NCBI RefSeq assembly: GCF_021603585.1
Contig: NZ_BQHI01000021.1
Location: forward strand, 31,373-95,372
Origin: Pseudomonas sputi
GTDB lineage: Bacteria; Pseudomonadota; Gammaproteobacteria; Pseudomonadales; Pseudomonadaceae
Direction of reading: 5' to 3'
Length of the DNA: 64,000 bases
How positions within the stretch are numbered: the stretch's first letter is position 1; each line of letters starts with the position of its first letter. The position numbers and the translations under genes were made by a program. This document shows positions 8,766 through 18,172 of this stretch, piece by piece. A model generated the notes under the pieces. That model was not told the origin of the DNA. It saw only the letters and a program-made list of their open reading frames with translations, and did not search any database.

Positions 8766-9374
8766 TCACCGTTTGCTTTTGATGATGGTGCCCAGGCCTT
8801 GCAGATAGGCCACCAGCGCGTCCATTTCGGTTTTGCCCTTCACGGCATCTCTTGCGCCGGCGATGTCTTCGTCGGTGTAAGGAACGCCGAGCGTGCGCAA
8901 CACTTCCATTTTCTTGGCCGTGTCTTTGCCATCGAGCTTGTTTTCTACGAGGAACGGGTAGGCCGGCATTTTCGACTCGGGGACGACGTTGCGCGGGTTG
9001 TACAAGTGCGCACGCTGCCAGTCATCGGAGTAACGACCGCCGACGCGGGCCAGGTCCGGACCGGTACGTTTGGAACCCCACAGGAACGGGTGGTCCCAGA
9101 CGCTTTCACCGGCGACCGAGTAGTGGCCATAGCGTTCGGTTTCGGCACGGAACGGACGGATCATCTGCGAGTGGCAGCCGACACAGCCGTTGGCGATGTA
9201 AACGTCGCGGCCTTCCAGTTCAAGGGCGGTGCGCGGCTTCATGCCTTCGACCGGCTTGTTGGTGACATCCTGGAAGAACAGCGGAACGATTTGGGTCAGG
9301 CCACCGACGCTGACGGCGATGACCATGAAGAAGGCCAGCAGGCCAATATTCTTCTCGACAGCTTCATGCTTCAT
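8766..9374 (-). CDS. ccoO: cbb3-type cytochrome c oxidase monoheme subunit CcoO (proximal operon)
   Basis: Mono-haem c-type cytochrome of 202 residues, anchored by an N-terminal segment ([17 protein letters not shown]) with the haem domain in the periplasm. The haem site [13 protein letters not shown] is near residue 64 and the sixth-ligand region [11 protein letters not shown] near residue 140. It accepts electrons from CcoP. It is almost identical to the second CcoO in the window over the first 130 residues. Its start touches the ccoN stop codon. Confidence 0.96.
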   Translation of the reverse strand: MKHEAVEKNIGLLAFFMVIAVSVGGLTQIVPLFFQDVTNKPVEGMKPRTALELEGRDVYIANGCVGCHSQMIRPFRAETERYGHYSVAGESVWDHPFLWGSKRTGPDLARVGGRYSDDWQRAHLYNPRNVVPESKMPAYPFLVENKLDGKDTAKKMEVLRTLGVPYTDEDIAGARDAVKGKTEMDALVAYLQGLGTIIKSKR

Positions 9375-10816
9375 CAGTGAGCTCCAACTACGGCGATCTT
9401 GGCGGCGGCTTCGGCTTCAGCCGGGTTCGAGGCGCGCACGGTGCGCCATACGTTGTAAGCCATCAGCAGCATGCCGCTGGCGAAGAACGCACCGCCCAGG
9501 GCGCGGACGATGAAGCCAGGGTGGCTGGCCTGCAGCGCTTCGACGAACGAGTAGGTGAGGGTGCCGTCATCGTTGATTGCGCGCCACATCAGGCCCTGAG
9601 TGATGCCGTTGACCCACATCGAAGCGATGTACAGCACGGTACCGATGGTCGCGAGCCAGAAGTGCGCGTTGATCAGGCCGGTGCTGTGCATCTGCGCACG
9701 GCCGAACAGTTTCGGGATCATGTGGTAGATCGCGCCGATCGAGATCATCGCCACCCAGCCGAGCGCGCCGGCGTGTACGTGGCCGATGGTCCAGTCGGTG
9801 TAGTGCGAGAGCGAGTTGACGGTCTTGATCGCCATCATCGGACCTTCGAAGGTCGACATGCCGTAGAACGCCAGCGATACCACGAGGAAGCGCAGGATCG
9901 GGTCGGTCCGCAGCTTATGCCAGGCGCCCGACAGGGTCATCATGCCGTTGATCATGCCGCCCCAGCTCGGTGCCAGCAGGATGATCGACATCGCCATGCC
10001 CAGCGATTGTGCCCAGTCCGGCAGGGCGGTGTAGTGCAGGTGGTGCGGGCCGGCCCAGATGTACAGGGTGATCAGTGCCCAGAAGTGCACGATCGACAGG
10101 CGATAGGAGTAGATCGGACGTTCGGCCTGTTTCGGCACGAAGTAGTACATCATCCCCAGGAAACCGGTGGTCAGGAAGAAGCCCACGGCGTTGTGGCCGT
10201 ACCACCACTGGATCATCGCATCGGTGGCGCCCGAGTAGGCCGAGTAGGACTTGAACAGGCTGACCGGCAGCGACATGTGGTTGACGATGTGCAGCATCGC
10301 GGTCACCACGATGAACGCACCGTAGAACCAGTTACCGACATAGATGTGCTTGGTCTTGCGCTTGGTGATGGTGCCGAAGAACACCAGACCGTAGGTGACC
10401 CAGACAATGGCCAGCAGAATGGCGAGGGGCCATTCCAGTTCCGCGTATTCCTTGGTGGTGGTGTAACCCAGCGGCAAGGTAATGATCGCGCCGACGATCA
10501 CCGCTTGCCATCCCCAGAAGGTGAAGGCCGCGAGGCTGTCGGAAATCAGTCGCGTCTGGCAGGTTCGCTGCACGACATAGTAGGAAGTGGCAAACAGTGC
10601 ACAACCACCGAAGGCGAAAATCACCAGGTTTGTGTGCAACGGGCGCAGGCGTCCAAAACTCGTCCACGGCAGACCGAAATTCAACTCCGGCCAGACCAGT
10701 TGCGAGGCGATGAAGACACCAAGCCCCATGCCAAGGATCCCCCAGACCACCGTCATGATGGCGAACTGGCGGACTACCTTATAGTTATAAGCAGTCGGAC
10801 TGATTGCTGTGCTCAT
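9374..10816 (-). CDS. ccoN: cbb3-type cytochrome c oxidase catalytic subunit CcoN (proximal operon)
   Basis: Twelve-helix haem-copper oxidase subunit of 480 residues that reduces oxygen to water with high affinity and pumps protons. The segments GHNAVGFF and AGPHHLHYT carry the CuB histidines. [13 protein letters not shown] contains haem ligands. The sequence is highly similar to the second CcoN, with differences concentrated at the N terminus and in loops. It is the first gene of its operon. In P. aeruginosa the operon next to ccoG (cbb3-1) is expressed rather constitutively, and only a degenerate Anr-like site is seen upstream here. Confidence 0.97.
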   Translation of the reverse strand: MSTAISPTAYNYKVVRQFAIMTVVWGILGMGLGVFIASQLVWPELNFGLPWTSFGRLRPLHTNLVIFAFGGCALFATSYYVVQRTCQTRLISDSLAAFTFWGWQAVIVGAIITLPLGYTTTKEYAELEWPLAILLAIVWVTYGLVFFGTITKRKTKHIYVGNWFYGAFIVVTAMLHIVNHMSLPVSLFKSYSAYSGATDAMIQWWYGHNAVGFFLTTGFLGMMYYFVPKQAERPIYSYRLSIVHFWALITLYIWAGPHHLHYTALPDWAQSLGMAMSIILLAPSWGGMINGMMTLSGAWHKLRTDPILRFLVVSLAFYGMSTFEGPMMAIKTVNSLSHYTDWTIGHVHAGALGWVAMISIGAIYHMIPKLFGRAQMHSTGLINAHFWLATIGTVLYIASMWVNGITQGLMWRAINDDGTLTYSFVEALQASHPGFIVRALGGAFFASGMLLMAYNVWRTVRASNPAEAEAAAKIAVVGAH

Positions 10817-10900
10817 TCTAAGGTTCCACGGTTTGGGTGTTTTATTAGGATTAAAATCGGCCGCAAGTATGTAGAAAGCAGGGGGTCAATGCAACGCGCC

Positions 10901-10914
10901 ATGACCTGGGTCAA
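10901..10914 (-). promoter_or_regulatory. Degenerate Anr-like site upstream of the proximal ccoN
   Basis: On the minus strand TTGACCCAGGTCAT matches the first half of TTGAT-N4-ATCAA reasonably and the second half poorly. It lies about 85 bases upstream of the ccoN start. A weak site would fit the known weak oxygen control of cbb3-1, but it may be chance. Confidence 0.3.
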
Positions 10915-11258
10915 TGCTTTCCAACGCTGATTCTGCGGCCTTTCCATGCGCCGCGTAAGGACAAAATTGCCCTCGGGCAAAATGTCGCAGCGGACGAAAA
11001 AAGCGAGGGGTCCCGGTCGGATGTAACGGGGTGTGTTCGAACGCTCGGTTCGGGTGACGGACGGTAATGGGCACGACAGCCGGTATCTACCGGCCTTTGC
11101 GGCCATGTCAGTCAGCCGATTCGTTCAACGCCTCGCTCGGGGTCGACCTGGAACCGGCACGGGCCAGTCCGCATCGAGCAAGCGTAGACCCGAATCCGGG
11201 TAACCGAAAGGAGAGGGGGGTGAAGGGGTGCGACAATGCGTCGCAAAGGGGCTGGAAA

Positions 11259-11283
11259 CTGCCGCACTGGAAACGTGCGGCAG
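11259..11283 (-). terminator. Hairpin after the distal ccoP
   Basis: CTGCCGCAC-tggaaac-GTGCGGCAG is a perfect 9-base stem starting 16 bases beyond the ccoP stop. On the minus strand only three T residues follow, so termination efficiency is uncertain. Confidence 0.5.
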
Positions 11284-11298
11284 TCTTGTACGCAATGA

Positions 11299-12252
11299 TT
11301 ACTTTTTATTGTCCTCAGTAATCAGTTTTTCTGTATTCAATCCGTTGCTCAGGCTGTACACGTAGGCGGCCAGCAATTGCACTTTATCGTTGCCCAGCAG
11401 CTCGTTCTGAGCGGGCATGTGGCCCTGACGACCATGGCGAATGGTCTGCTCGAGCTGGGTCAGGCTGGTGCCGTAGATGAAACCGGCCGGGTGCGTCAGG
11501 TTCGGCGCGCCCATGGCTTCAGTGCCTTGGCCGTTTGCCCCGTGACAAGCCACGCACATGGTGCTGAACGCTTGCTGCCCGGCTTGCAGATCAGCCTTGT
11601 TGTCCGCCGCCAGTGGCAGGCCGGCCAGCTCGTGACGCACATACGCCGCGACGTTTTTCACTCCGGCCTCGCCCAGCGCTTCGCCCCACGCCGGCATCGC
11701 CGCCATCCGGCCACCCATGATGGTGGTCTTGATGGTGTCGGCGCTGCCGCCCCAACGCCAGTCCTTGTCGGCGAGGTTAGGGAAACCGAATGCACCCTTG
11801 GCGTCCGAGCCGTGGCACACCGAGCAGTTGGAGGCGAACAGACGGCCACCCATTTTCAGCGCCTGCGGATCCTTCGCCACTTCTTCCACCGGCATGGCGG
11901 CGAATTTGGCGAAGATCGGCCCGAACTTCGCGTCAGCCTTGTTCATTTCCTTTTCCCATTCGTGGACGCCGGTCCAGCCGTCCTCGTAGCCGGGCAGGAT
12001 GCCTTTCCAGTTACCCAGGCCCGGGTAAAGGATCAGATAACCCACGGAAAACACCAGCGTGCCGGCGAACAGCATGAACCACCACTGCGGCAGCGGGTTG
12101 TCGTACTCCTCGATGCCGTCGAAGCTGTGGCCCATGGTCTGGTCGACGCTGCCCTTGGTCTCGCCCCGGCGGGTGCCGATCAGCAGCCAGGTCAGGCCGA
12201 TCAGGCTGCCGATGGTCAGTACGCAGATCCACGTACTCCAGAAGGTGGTCAT
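11299..12252 (-). CDS. ccoP: cbb3-type cytochrome c oxidase diheme subunit CcoP (distal operon)
   Basis: Second CcoP, 317 residues, with the same plan: N-terminal membrane segment, [17 protein letters not shown], second membrane segment, haem sites CSVCH (about residue 146) and CVACH (about residue 234). The linker after the second membrane segment is shorter ([10 protein letters not shown]) than in the proximal copy. The C terminus is unlike the other copy ([12 protein letters not shown]). Last gene of the distal, Anr-preceded operon, which by position corresponds to cbb3-2 of P. aeruginosa, the low-oxygen-induced isoform. Confidence 0.95.
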   Translation of the reverse strand: MTTFWSTWICVLTIGSLIGLTWLLIGTRRGETKGSVDQTMGHSFDGIEEYDNPLPQWWFMLFAGTLVFSVGYLILYPGLGNWKGILPGYEDGWTGVHEWEKEMNKADAKFGPIFAKFAAMPVEEVAKDPQALKMGGRLFASNCSVCHGSDAKGAFGFPNLADKDWRWGGSADTIKTTIMGGRMAAMPAWGEALGEAGVKNVAAYVRHELAGLPLAADNKADLQAGQQAFSTMCVACHGANGQGTEAMGAPNLTHPAGFIYGTSLTQLEQTIRHGRQGHMPAQNELLGNDKVQLLAAYVYSLSNGLNTEKLITEDNKK

Positions 12253-12446
12253 GGCCGGGTACTCCTTGTTTCAGGTGCTTGGGTAATGTCGGGTTGCGGC
12301 TCGTCGGCAAACGGCAGCAGGCGCGCTTCGGCGAATTCCGGGGTGCGCTTGCGGTTGAACACCCAGAGGGTCAGGCCGACGAAGGCCACGAACACCACGA
12401 CCGTGCCGAGGCCGCGAATCAGCCCCGCGCTCATTTCAAAGACCAT
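12249..12446 (-). CDS. ccoQ: cbb3-type oxidase small subunit CcoQ (distal operon)
   Basis: A 65-residue single-pass protein starting [14 protein letters not shown], with [19 protein letters not shown] after the membrane segment. The ATG at 12446 has AGAGGTGA at good spacing. A much longer frame upstream encodes nothing CcoQ-like and was rejected. It overlaps ccoP by 4 bases. The proline- and threonine-rich tail differs from that of the proximal CcoQ. Confidence 0.93.
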   Translation of the reverse strand: MVFEMSAGLIRGLGTVVVFVAFVGLTLWVFNRKRTPEFAEARLLPFADEPQPDITQAPETRSTRP

Positions 12447-12451
12447 CTCGA

Positions 12452-13060
12452 TCACCTCTTGCTCTTGATTGCAGTGCCAAGCACTTGCAGGTAGGAGACG
12501 AGGGCGTCCATTTCGGTCTTGCCCTTGAGGCTGGCCACCGCGCCGCTGATGTCGTCGTCGGTGTACGGCACGCCGAGGGTGCGCATGGTCTTGAGCTTGG
12601 TTTCGGTGTGGCTGCTGTCGACCGGTTGGGTGACCAGCCATGGGTAGGCCGGCATCTTCGATTCCGGTACAACGTTGCGCGGGTTGTACAAGTGCGCACG
12701 GTGCCAGTCATCCGAGTAACGCGCGCCAACCCGGGCCAGGTCCGGACCGGTACGTTTCGAGCCCCACAGGAACGGGTGATCCCACACGCTCTCGCCGGCC
12801 ACCGAGTAGTGCCCGTAGCGTTCGGTTTCGGCGCGGAACGGACGGATCATCTGCGAGTGGCAGCCGACGCAGCCTTCGCGGATGTAGATGTCGCGGCCTT
12901 CCAGTTGCAGCGCGGTGTAGGGCTTCATGCCTTCCACCGGTTTGTTGGTCACGTCCTGGAAGAACAGCGGGACGATCTGGGTCAGGCCGCCGATGCTCAC
13001 GGCGAACACCATCAGCAGCATCAGCAGGCCGACGTTCTTTTCAATCGTTTCGTGTTTCAT
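12452..13060 (-). CDS. ccoO: cbb3-type cytochrome c oxidase monoheme subunit CcoO (distal operon)
   Basis: A 202-residue mono-haem cytochrome with haem site [13 protein letters not shown] and [11 protein letters not shown]. The ATG at 13060 is preceded by GAGGAG and gives [13 protein letters not shown], matching the start of the other CcoO. An upstream in-frame start would add 11 unrelated residues. It lies 10 bases after ccoN. Confidence 0.95.
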   Translation of the reverse strand: MKHETIEKNVGLLMLLMVFAVSIGGLTQIVPLFFQDVTNKPVEGMKPYTALQLEGRDIYIREGCVGCHSQMIRPFRAETERYGHYSVAGESVWDHPFLWGSKRTGPDLARVGARYSDDWHRAHLYNPRNVVPESKMPAYPWLVTQPVDSSHTETKLKTMRTLGVPYTDDDISGAVASLKGKTEMDALVSYLQVLGTAIKSKR

Positions 13061-13070
13061 GGCGGACTCC

Positions 13071-14495
13071 TCAGGCCATCTGCGCGGCAGCAACGACGTC
13101 AGCAGGCTGCGAGGCCCGCACGGTGCGCCAGGTGTTGTAAGCCATCAGGAACATGCCGCTGAGGAAGATCGCCCCGCCAATCAGCCGCACGACGAAGCCC
13201 GGGTGGCTGGCCACCAGCGTTTCGACGAAGGAGTAGGTCAGCGTGCCGTCCTCGTTCACCGCACGCCACATCAGGCCCTGGGCGATGCCGTTGACCCACA
13301 TCGAGGCGATGTAGAGCACAGTGCCGATGGTCGCGAGCCAGAAGTGCGCGTTGATCAGGCCGATGCTGTGCATCTGCTCTTTGCCGAAGACTTTCGGGAT
13401 CATGTGGTACAGCGCGCCGATGGAAATCATCGCCACCCAGCCGAGCGCGCCGGCGTGTACGTGGCCGATGGTCCAGTCGGTGTAGTGGGAGAGGGCGTTG
13501 ACAGTCTTGATCGCCATCATCGGACCTTCGAAGGTCGACATGCCGTAGAACGCCAGCGACACCACCAGGAAGCGCAGGATCGGGTCGCTGCGCAATTTAT
13601 GCCAGGCGCCCGAGAGGGTCATCATGCCGTTGATCATGCCACCCCAGCTTGGCGCCAGCAGGATCAGCGACATCACCATGCCCAGCGACTGCGCCCAGTC
13701 TGGCAGCGCGGTGTAGTGCAAGTGGTGGGGACCGGCCCAGATGTACAGGGTGATCAGCGCCCAGAAGTGCACGATCGACAGGCGATACGAATACACCGGA
13801 CGCTCGGCCTGTTTCGGCACGAAGTAGTACATCATCCCGAGGAAACCGGCGGTGAGGAAAAAGCCTACGGCGTTGTGGCCGTACCACCATTGCACCATCG
13901 CGTCGGTCGCACCGGCGTACACCGAGTAGGACTTGGTGAAGCTCACCGGCAACTCAAGGTTGTTGACGATGTGCAGGATCGCCACGGTGATGATGAACGC
14001 GCCGAAGAACCAGTTGCCGACGTAGATGTGCTTGGTCTTGCGCTGCATGATCGTGCCGAAAAACACGATGGCATAGGCGACCCAGACGATGGTGATCAGA
14101 ATGTCGATCGGCCACTCCAGCTCGGCGTATTCCTTGGAACTGGTGTAACCCAGCGGCAGGCTGATGGCCGCCAATAGAATCACAAGCTGCCAGCCCCAGA
14201 AGCAGAACGCGGCGATTTTCGGCGCAAACAATTGCGTCTGGCAGGTGCGCTGCACCGAGTAGAACGAACTGGCGAACAAGGCACAGCCGCCGAACGCGAA
14301 GATCACCGCGTTGGTGTGCAGCGGGCGCAGGCGTCCGAAGCTGGTCCACGGCAGGTTGAAGTTGAGTTCGGGCCAGACCAATTGAGCCGCGAGAAAAACC
14401 CCGAGCCCCATGCCGACGATGCCCCACACCACCGTCATAATGGCGAATTGGCGGACCACCTTGTAGTTGTAGGCGGTACTGATAGAAGTGTTCAT
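13071..14495 (-). CDS. ccoN: cbb3-type cytochrome c oxidase catalytic subunit CcoN (distal operon)
   Basis: A 474-residue catalytic subunit, largely co-linear and near identical in its helices to the proximal CcoN, with the same GHNAVGFF and AGPHHLHYT metal-site segments. It is the first gene of the distal operon. A strong Anr box 112 bases upstream, inside the coding region of the divergent hydrolase, suggests induction at low oxygen. The tandem arrangement of two complete ccoNOQP sets upstream of ccoGHIS is typical of Pseudomonas. Confidence 0.97.
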   Translation of the reverse strand: MNTSISTAYNYKVVRQFAIMTVVWGIVGMGLGVFLAAQLVWPELNFNLPWTSFGRLRPLHTNAVIFAFGGCALFASSFYSVQRTCQTQLFAPKIAAFCFWGWQLVILLAAISLPLGYTSSKEYAELEWPIDILITIVWVAYAIVFFGTIMQRKTKHIYVGNWFFGAFIITVAILHIVNNLELPVSFTKSYSVYAGATDAMVQWWYGHNAVGFFLTAGFLGMMYYFVPKQAERPVYSYRLSIVHFWALITLYIWAGPHHLHYTALPDWAQSLGMVMSLILLAPSWGGMINGMMTLSGAWHKLRSDPILRFLVVSLAFYGMSTFEGPMMAIKTVNALSHYTDWTIGHVHAGALGWVAMISIGALYHMIPKVFGKEQMHSIGLINAHFWLATIGTVLYIASMWVNGIAQGLMWRAVNEDGTLTYSFVETLVASHPGFVVRLIGGAIFLSGMFLMAYNTWRTVRASQPADVVAAAQMA

Positions 14496-14581
14496 GGTTC
14501 CCCATCCACGGTTCAGCCGAAGTGAGCGCCAACAGCGCGTCCTTCGCCTGGAGTTATAGGCAGACTAAAAGCGAGGCAAGC

Positions 14582-15262
14582 ATGGACAAAGAGCACAAGG
14601 CCAGTATTGACGGGGATCAATGGGCGCAGTGCCTGCGGGATCACGGGTGGCTTTGGGATGCCGCTGTGGGTGAGGCTTCGGCGACTCTCATCCTCGCCCA
14701 TGGTGCGGGGGCGCCGATGGACAGTGAGTGGATGACGGATATGGCTGGGCGCCTTGCCGGGCTGGGTGTGAACGTGTTGCGGTTTGAGTTTCCTTATATG
14801 GCGCAGCGGCGGGTTGATGGCGGCAAACGTCCGCCGAATCCGGCGCCGAAGTTGCTCGAATGTTGGCGTGAGGTTTATGGCTTGGTGCGACTTCATGTCG
14901 CTGGGGTTTTGGCGGTTGGCGGGAAGTCGATGGGGGGGCGGATGGCCAGTCTCCTGGCTGATGAGTTGGGGGCTGATGCGTTGGTTTGCTTGGGTTATCC
15001 GTTTTATGCGGTTGGGAAACCGGAGAAGCCTCGGGTTGAGCATTTGGCTTCTTTGCGGACTCGGACGTTGATTGTTCAGGGGGAGCGGGATGCGCTTGGC
15101 AATCGGGACGCTGTCGAGGCTTACGATCTATCGCCGAGTATTGAGGTGTTTTGGTTGGCCTCCGGGGATCATGATTTGAAGCCGCTCAAGGTTTCCGGGT
15201 TTACGCATGAGCAGCATTTGGCTAGCGCCGCGCAGAAAGTGGCTGCGTTTCTCAAGCACTGA
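14582..15262 (+). CDS. Alpha/beta hydrolase (KANL3/Tex30-like, dienelactone-hydrolase-type fold)
   Basis: A 226-residue cytoplasmic hydrolase. LILAHGAGAPMDS contains the oxyanion region, VGGKSMGGRMAS holds the nucleophile serine near residue 120, and a late SGDHDLKPL supplies the catalytic histidine. An aspartate in LIVQGERDALG completes the triad. Substrate unknown. The ATG at 14582 is preceded by GAGG; an in-frame start 60 bases upstream would overlap the ccoN promoter further. The first part has normal high-GC codon use, the second half many T-ending codons, marking the transition into the accessory region. Confidence 0.82.
   Translation: MDKEHKASIDGDQWAQCLRDHGWLWDAAVGEASATLILAHGAGAPMDSEWMTDMAGRLAGLGVNVLRFEFPYMAQRRVDGGKRPPNPAPKLLECWREVYGLVRLHVAGVLAVGGKSMGGRMASLLADELGADALVCLGYPFYAVGKPEKPRVEHLASLRTRTLIVQGERDALGNRDAVEAYDLSPSIEVFWLASGDHDLKPLKVSGFTHEQHLASAAQKVAAFLKH
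14607..14620 (-). promoter_or_regulatory. Anr/Fnr box of the distal ccoNOQP operon
   Basis: TTGACGGGGATCAA matches TTGAT-N4-ATCAA at 13 of 14 relevant positions if C is allowed at the fifth base, as in known Pseudomonas sites. It lies 112 bases upstream of ccoN and inside codons 9-13 of the divergent hydrolase gene. Confidence 0.75.
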
Positions 15263-15391
15263 TCGAGATTTTGAACCGCATGGAGATCTGCTCCCTTTTC
15301 CCCTAGTCCTCTTGGGGGAGAGGGCTAGGGCGGGCAAAGAACGGGCACATCCTTTAGGTTTGATGGAGATGGACAATTTTTGGCTTTTTGG

Positions 15392-16408
15392 TCAAGCGCT
15401 ATGGTTCACCGGTGCGAATTCCGCCTTGACGAAGTACGTTTTTTCTTCAATTCCGAGGTTTTCTATTCCCGCCTGTGCACCAGCTTCCATCAGTTTTACC
15501 TTGACTGACAGTTCAAAGTCCTTGCTTGAAGAGAATGACGTGCTTTCTTTGATTTCGAGCGATGCTGTAAGGCACCCACCTACTTCGCGAGCAAATACGA
15601 CCGCTTTCCAGGATGGTTCGTATGACAGCCAGAAAAACTTCTCACGATCGACTTGGCTGTCTGCATTCCAAGGCCTGCCGGATAGCAAGAATTCACGTGT
15701 ATCTAGTGTGTCAATATCGTTTTCAGTTTTACCCGTGTAGCTGACGTCACCACCACCCATCGGGCCGAGTTGTACCGATGCTTCTGCAGTGACGGCGTTA
15801 CGGGATTTGTCCGAAGCCTTTTTGGTAATGCTGATTTTTGTCGCGCCGAGATGGACTAACAACTTGATCAACTCTGACTCGCGCTCCTCCAGGAGAATTG
15901 CATCGTAGCTGTCACTTGGGATGTAGAGGTTTCCGTGATCTGGAGTTGAGTGTTCGGACAATGGGTGTCTGCGGTAGGCCTTGCCAACGACGGGGTGCCC
16001 AGGCTGGAAGCGGTAGCCTGCTTCTCTGGCTTGGCTGCGGGACAACGAATGATGTTGTACGTAGGTCGCGAGCAGACGTGCTTCTTCTGTTATGGCTGGT
16101 AAAGCGGGAACGACTGGTTCCTCGGATACCGCATTGCGATCTTTAGCCGCGATCGCTGCACTAATACCTGCGGTACCGGCGACACCTGCAGCCGCTGTGG
16201 CAACTATCAGAGAGAGTGGTAGGAAGGGGATGAACATCGAGGCCGCCGTTGTGGCCGCAGCTATAGCTGCTCCTGTATACGCGGGTTTCGCAGATAATAG
16301 CGGTGAGCTTTGACCCGAGAGGGTGAAATTTGGCGAGTAATCAGTGTCATCTTTTTCTGAGTTGATCGACGCGAACTGGTCTTCGACTATGTAGATAAGA
16401 TCTAGCAT
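15392..16408 (-). CDS. Protein of unknown function with a Gly/Ala-rich hydrophobic segment
   Basis: A 338-residue protein I do not recognise. After a polar N terminus (MLDLIYIVEDQFAS) residues about 44-92 form a hydrophobic glycine- and alanine-rich stretch (GAAIAAATTAASMFIPFLPL, then AAAGVAGTAGISAAIA), long enough for two helices. The C-terminal 200 residues are soluble and probably beta-rich, with SVQLGPMGGGDVSYTGKTEN and repeated K/E-S-T patterns. No signal peptide. AAGGAG precedes the ATG. A+T content is higher than in core genes. It is divergent from another unknown gene. The hydrophobic hairpin could be membrane-inserting, as in some toxins, but nothing proves this. Confidence 0.6.
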   Translation of the reverse strand: MLDLIYIVEDQFASINSEKDDTDYSPNFTLSGQSSPLLSAKPAYTGAAIAAATTAASMFIPFLPLSLIVATAAAGVAGTAGISAAIAAKDRNAVSEEPVVPALPAITEEARLLATYVQHHSLSRSQAREAGYRFQPGHPVVGKAYRRHPLSEHSTPDHGNLYIPSDSYDAILLEERESELIKLLVHLGATKISITKKASDKSRNAVTAEASVQLGPMGGGDVSYTGKTENDIDTLDTREFLLSGRPWNADSQVDREKFFWLSYEPSWKAVVFAREVGGCLTASLEIKESTSFSSSKDFELSVKVKLMEAGAQAGIENLGIEEKTYFVKAEFAPVNHSA

Positions 16409-16701
16409 TGATAACGCTCCTTGTAGGCCAGACTCTTGATTGCCGAGCCTTGATTTTTCATCGTTTCGTTGTCGCTCAAGCGAGTTTCAATCCATTTATT
16501 TCGGCTTGGCACGGCGAATCTTGATGTTGGTATCGTCAGAAATTGGTGTTTGCAACTCTAAAGAATGTGATGGGGCGGGATTTTAGCGTTTAAGGCTCAC
16601 AATTTTTGTATTCACGAGTCTGCGTGAGGCCAAGCACTCAATGCACCGAGATCAAGCTTCTAAAATTGACATCTTGAGACAAATACAGGAGCAAAACAGA
16701 T

Positions 16702-17376
16702 ATGGGTTTAGGGAGCGCTGATGCTTACATCAGTATGGTTTCAGGTCTTGTAGGAGCAGGTATTGGCGGGTGGTTTACGTTGAGAGGCGCGACCAAAGCA
16801 CATGGATTGGCTTTGAAGAAGGAGGAAGCTGCGGACTGGGAGAGGATGATCACGACGTTAATGCTGTTGCGCACCGAGATTGCTGGTTCGTGGGAGTTGT
16901 TCCATGAAGAATGCGGCGAAGAGTTGTTGAGGCAACCTGAGGGCTCGCCGTTCTTGAACATCTTGCCAATCGGCGCTAATCCTTTCCCTATCTACGACTC
17001 GGGGCCGCCTGCCCTCAATCTTCTGCCGCGAGACCTGGCTAAGGATGTCGTCCACTTTTATATGCGGGCAAAGGGGTTGATCGCCGCGATCGAGATGAAC
17101 AATCGCGATTACGAGCAAGTCCTTCAACATGCTCGATTACGCTTGCTCAGCCATGCGGAGCATGCCCACAAGAATGATGAAGAGTTCTCGGATAACGATC
17201 ACGATGAAGTTTTTAACTATGGCAGGGGATTCATGGCCGGCCAGCTAGGCATGGGCGATACCGCTGACTCAATCAGATCGCTTGTGCAGGAGCTGGAACC
17301 TATCGTGCAGCGCATTACGAAGGAAGTCGATGAGCTTTTCACGCCGGGTATCAATCAACATAAACGGGCGAGCTGA
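16702..17376 (+). CDS. Small membrane-anchored protein of unknown function
   Basis: A 224-residue protein that I do not recognise. The N terminus (ISMVSGLVGAGIGGWFTLRG) is one glycine-rich membrane segment with an arginine after it, followed by a charged helical cytoplasmic domain (AHGLALKKEEAADWERMITT) without catalytic motifs I can name. The architecture, one N-terminal helix followed by a helical domain, resembles many accessory-region proteins in Pseudomonas. AGGAG lies about 11 bases before the ATG. The 293-base gap before it holds no gene that I can see. Codon use is less biased than in core genes. Confidence 0.6.
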   Translation: MGLGSADAYISMVSGLVGAGIGGWFTLRGATKAHGLALKKEEAADWERMITTLMLLRTEIAGSWELFHEECGEELLRQPEGSPFLNILPIGANPFPIYDSGPPALNLLPRDLAKDVVHFYMRAKGLIAAIEMNNRDYEQVLQHARLRLLSHAEHAHKNDEEFSDNDHDEVFNYGRGFMAGQLGMGDTADSIRSLVQELEPIVQRITKEVDELFTPGINQHKRAS

Positions 17377-17460
17377 AGGCACTTCCATCGCATGATGCGG
17401 TTTGGTGAAGGTGGTTTTGGCTGTTGGCTAAGGAGGATGTAAGCGCAACTTTGCGAGCGT

Positions 17461-17831
17461 GTTTAAAGTACACGAACCGTTACGCCATAAGGGCTACAAC
17501 ATCTTGCGTCGTTGCCTACGCGTACGCCAGAATCCGCCGGCTTACGCGGCTGTAGGGCGGGCTATATCGTTTCCCTGTCACTGAAAAACAGTGATGGGGT
17601 TTGGTAGCCCGTCTCAAATTGTCGTTGTAGCGACACCCTAGATGCCGTCTCTTTTTTGGGTATGGCTTTGTATGGTGGGCATGCGTGGGGCTCCTCTGTG
17701 AGCGCCGGGTTTCCCGATTTGACCGGTCTACCAACCCGCGCATGGCCGCCACCCGCCGTTTGGTAGCGAGGATGATGGCTCCTATTTTTCAAATTGGAGC
17801 TCTATCTATGTTCAAAGCCACACCAAACCCG
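17461..17831 (+). repeat. DUF6124 leader repeat, copy 1
   Basis: This stretch matches 20757-21127 almost base for base over the first 140 bases and clearly over the rest, ending in the shared start ATGTTCAAAGCCACACC of a DUF6124 gene. It contains a nested hairpin: outer stem GCGGGCTA (17557-17564) with TAGCCCGT (17605-17612) and inner stem CACTG-AAAAA-CAGTG (17579-17593). Both stems are kept in copy 2. No protein-coding gene is convincing inside it. Confidence 0.85.
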
Positions 17832-18052
17832 CCAGAAAAGCGTGCGAAACGCTGTCATCGGCTAGTGAGATGGCCCGGGATATTGGTGCCGCAACCGACA
17901 GTTCTGCGTTGGTCAGCAGCAAGAAGCCTTATGCGGCGATTACTCATTTCGGCGGGGACAAAACGGAGTTTCCGCGTCTGTGGGGAGAAATCCCTAGCCG
18001 GCCGTTCTTGCCGATGGACACCGAGGAAGTCATCCAGCCTGAAGCGGAGTAA
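17808..18052 (+). pseudogene. Broken DUF6124 gene joined to the 3' end of a phage morphogenesis-like gene
   Basis: The start MFKATPNPP equals that of the intact DUF6124 gene at 21101. About 180 bases are then missing, and the match resumes out of frame with GCGTGCGAAACGCTGTC...GCCCGGGATATTGG (17836-17880, equivalent to 21307-21350). From about 17885 the sequence is foreign. In the frame ending at TAA 18050 it reads SSKKPYAAITHFGGDKTEF and IPSRPFLPMDTEEVIQPEAE. The HFGG...IPxRPFLP pattern resembles the C terminus of Mu-type phage virion morphogenesis (gpG-like) proteins. That similarity is from memory of the family. The locus is a deletion chimera, not a working gene. Confidence 0.65.
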
Positions 18053-18172
18053 GCATCCATCATCTGTAAAAAAATGCTCGCCTGTAATCCTCTCAGGTGG
18101 TCAATGGCATCGTTGCAGCTGCGGTGCCTTGAACCAAGCGACGGTTTATAAATTGTTCAGATGCCAGAATGC

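Larger units (their letters stand above)
10817..11298. other. Intergenic region between the two ccoNOQP operons
   Basis: No gene is supported. It should contain the promoter of the proximal operon. A degenerate Anr-like site lies at 10901-10914, read on the minus strand as TTGAC-CCAG-GTCAT, with two further TCAAT half sites nearby. A hairpin follows the distal ccoP. The rest shows no structure I can name. Confidence 0.55.
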
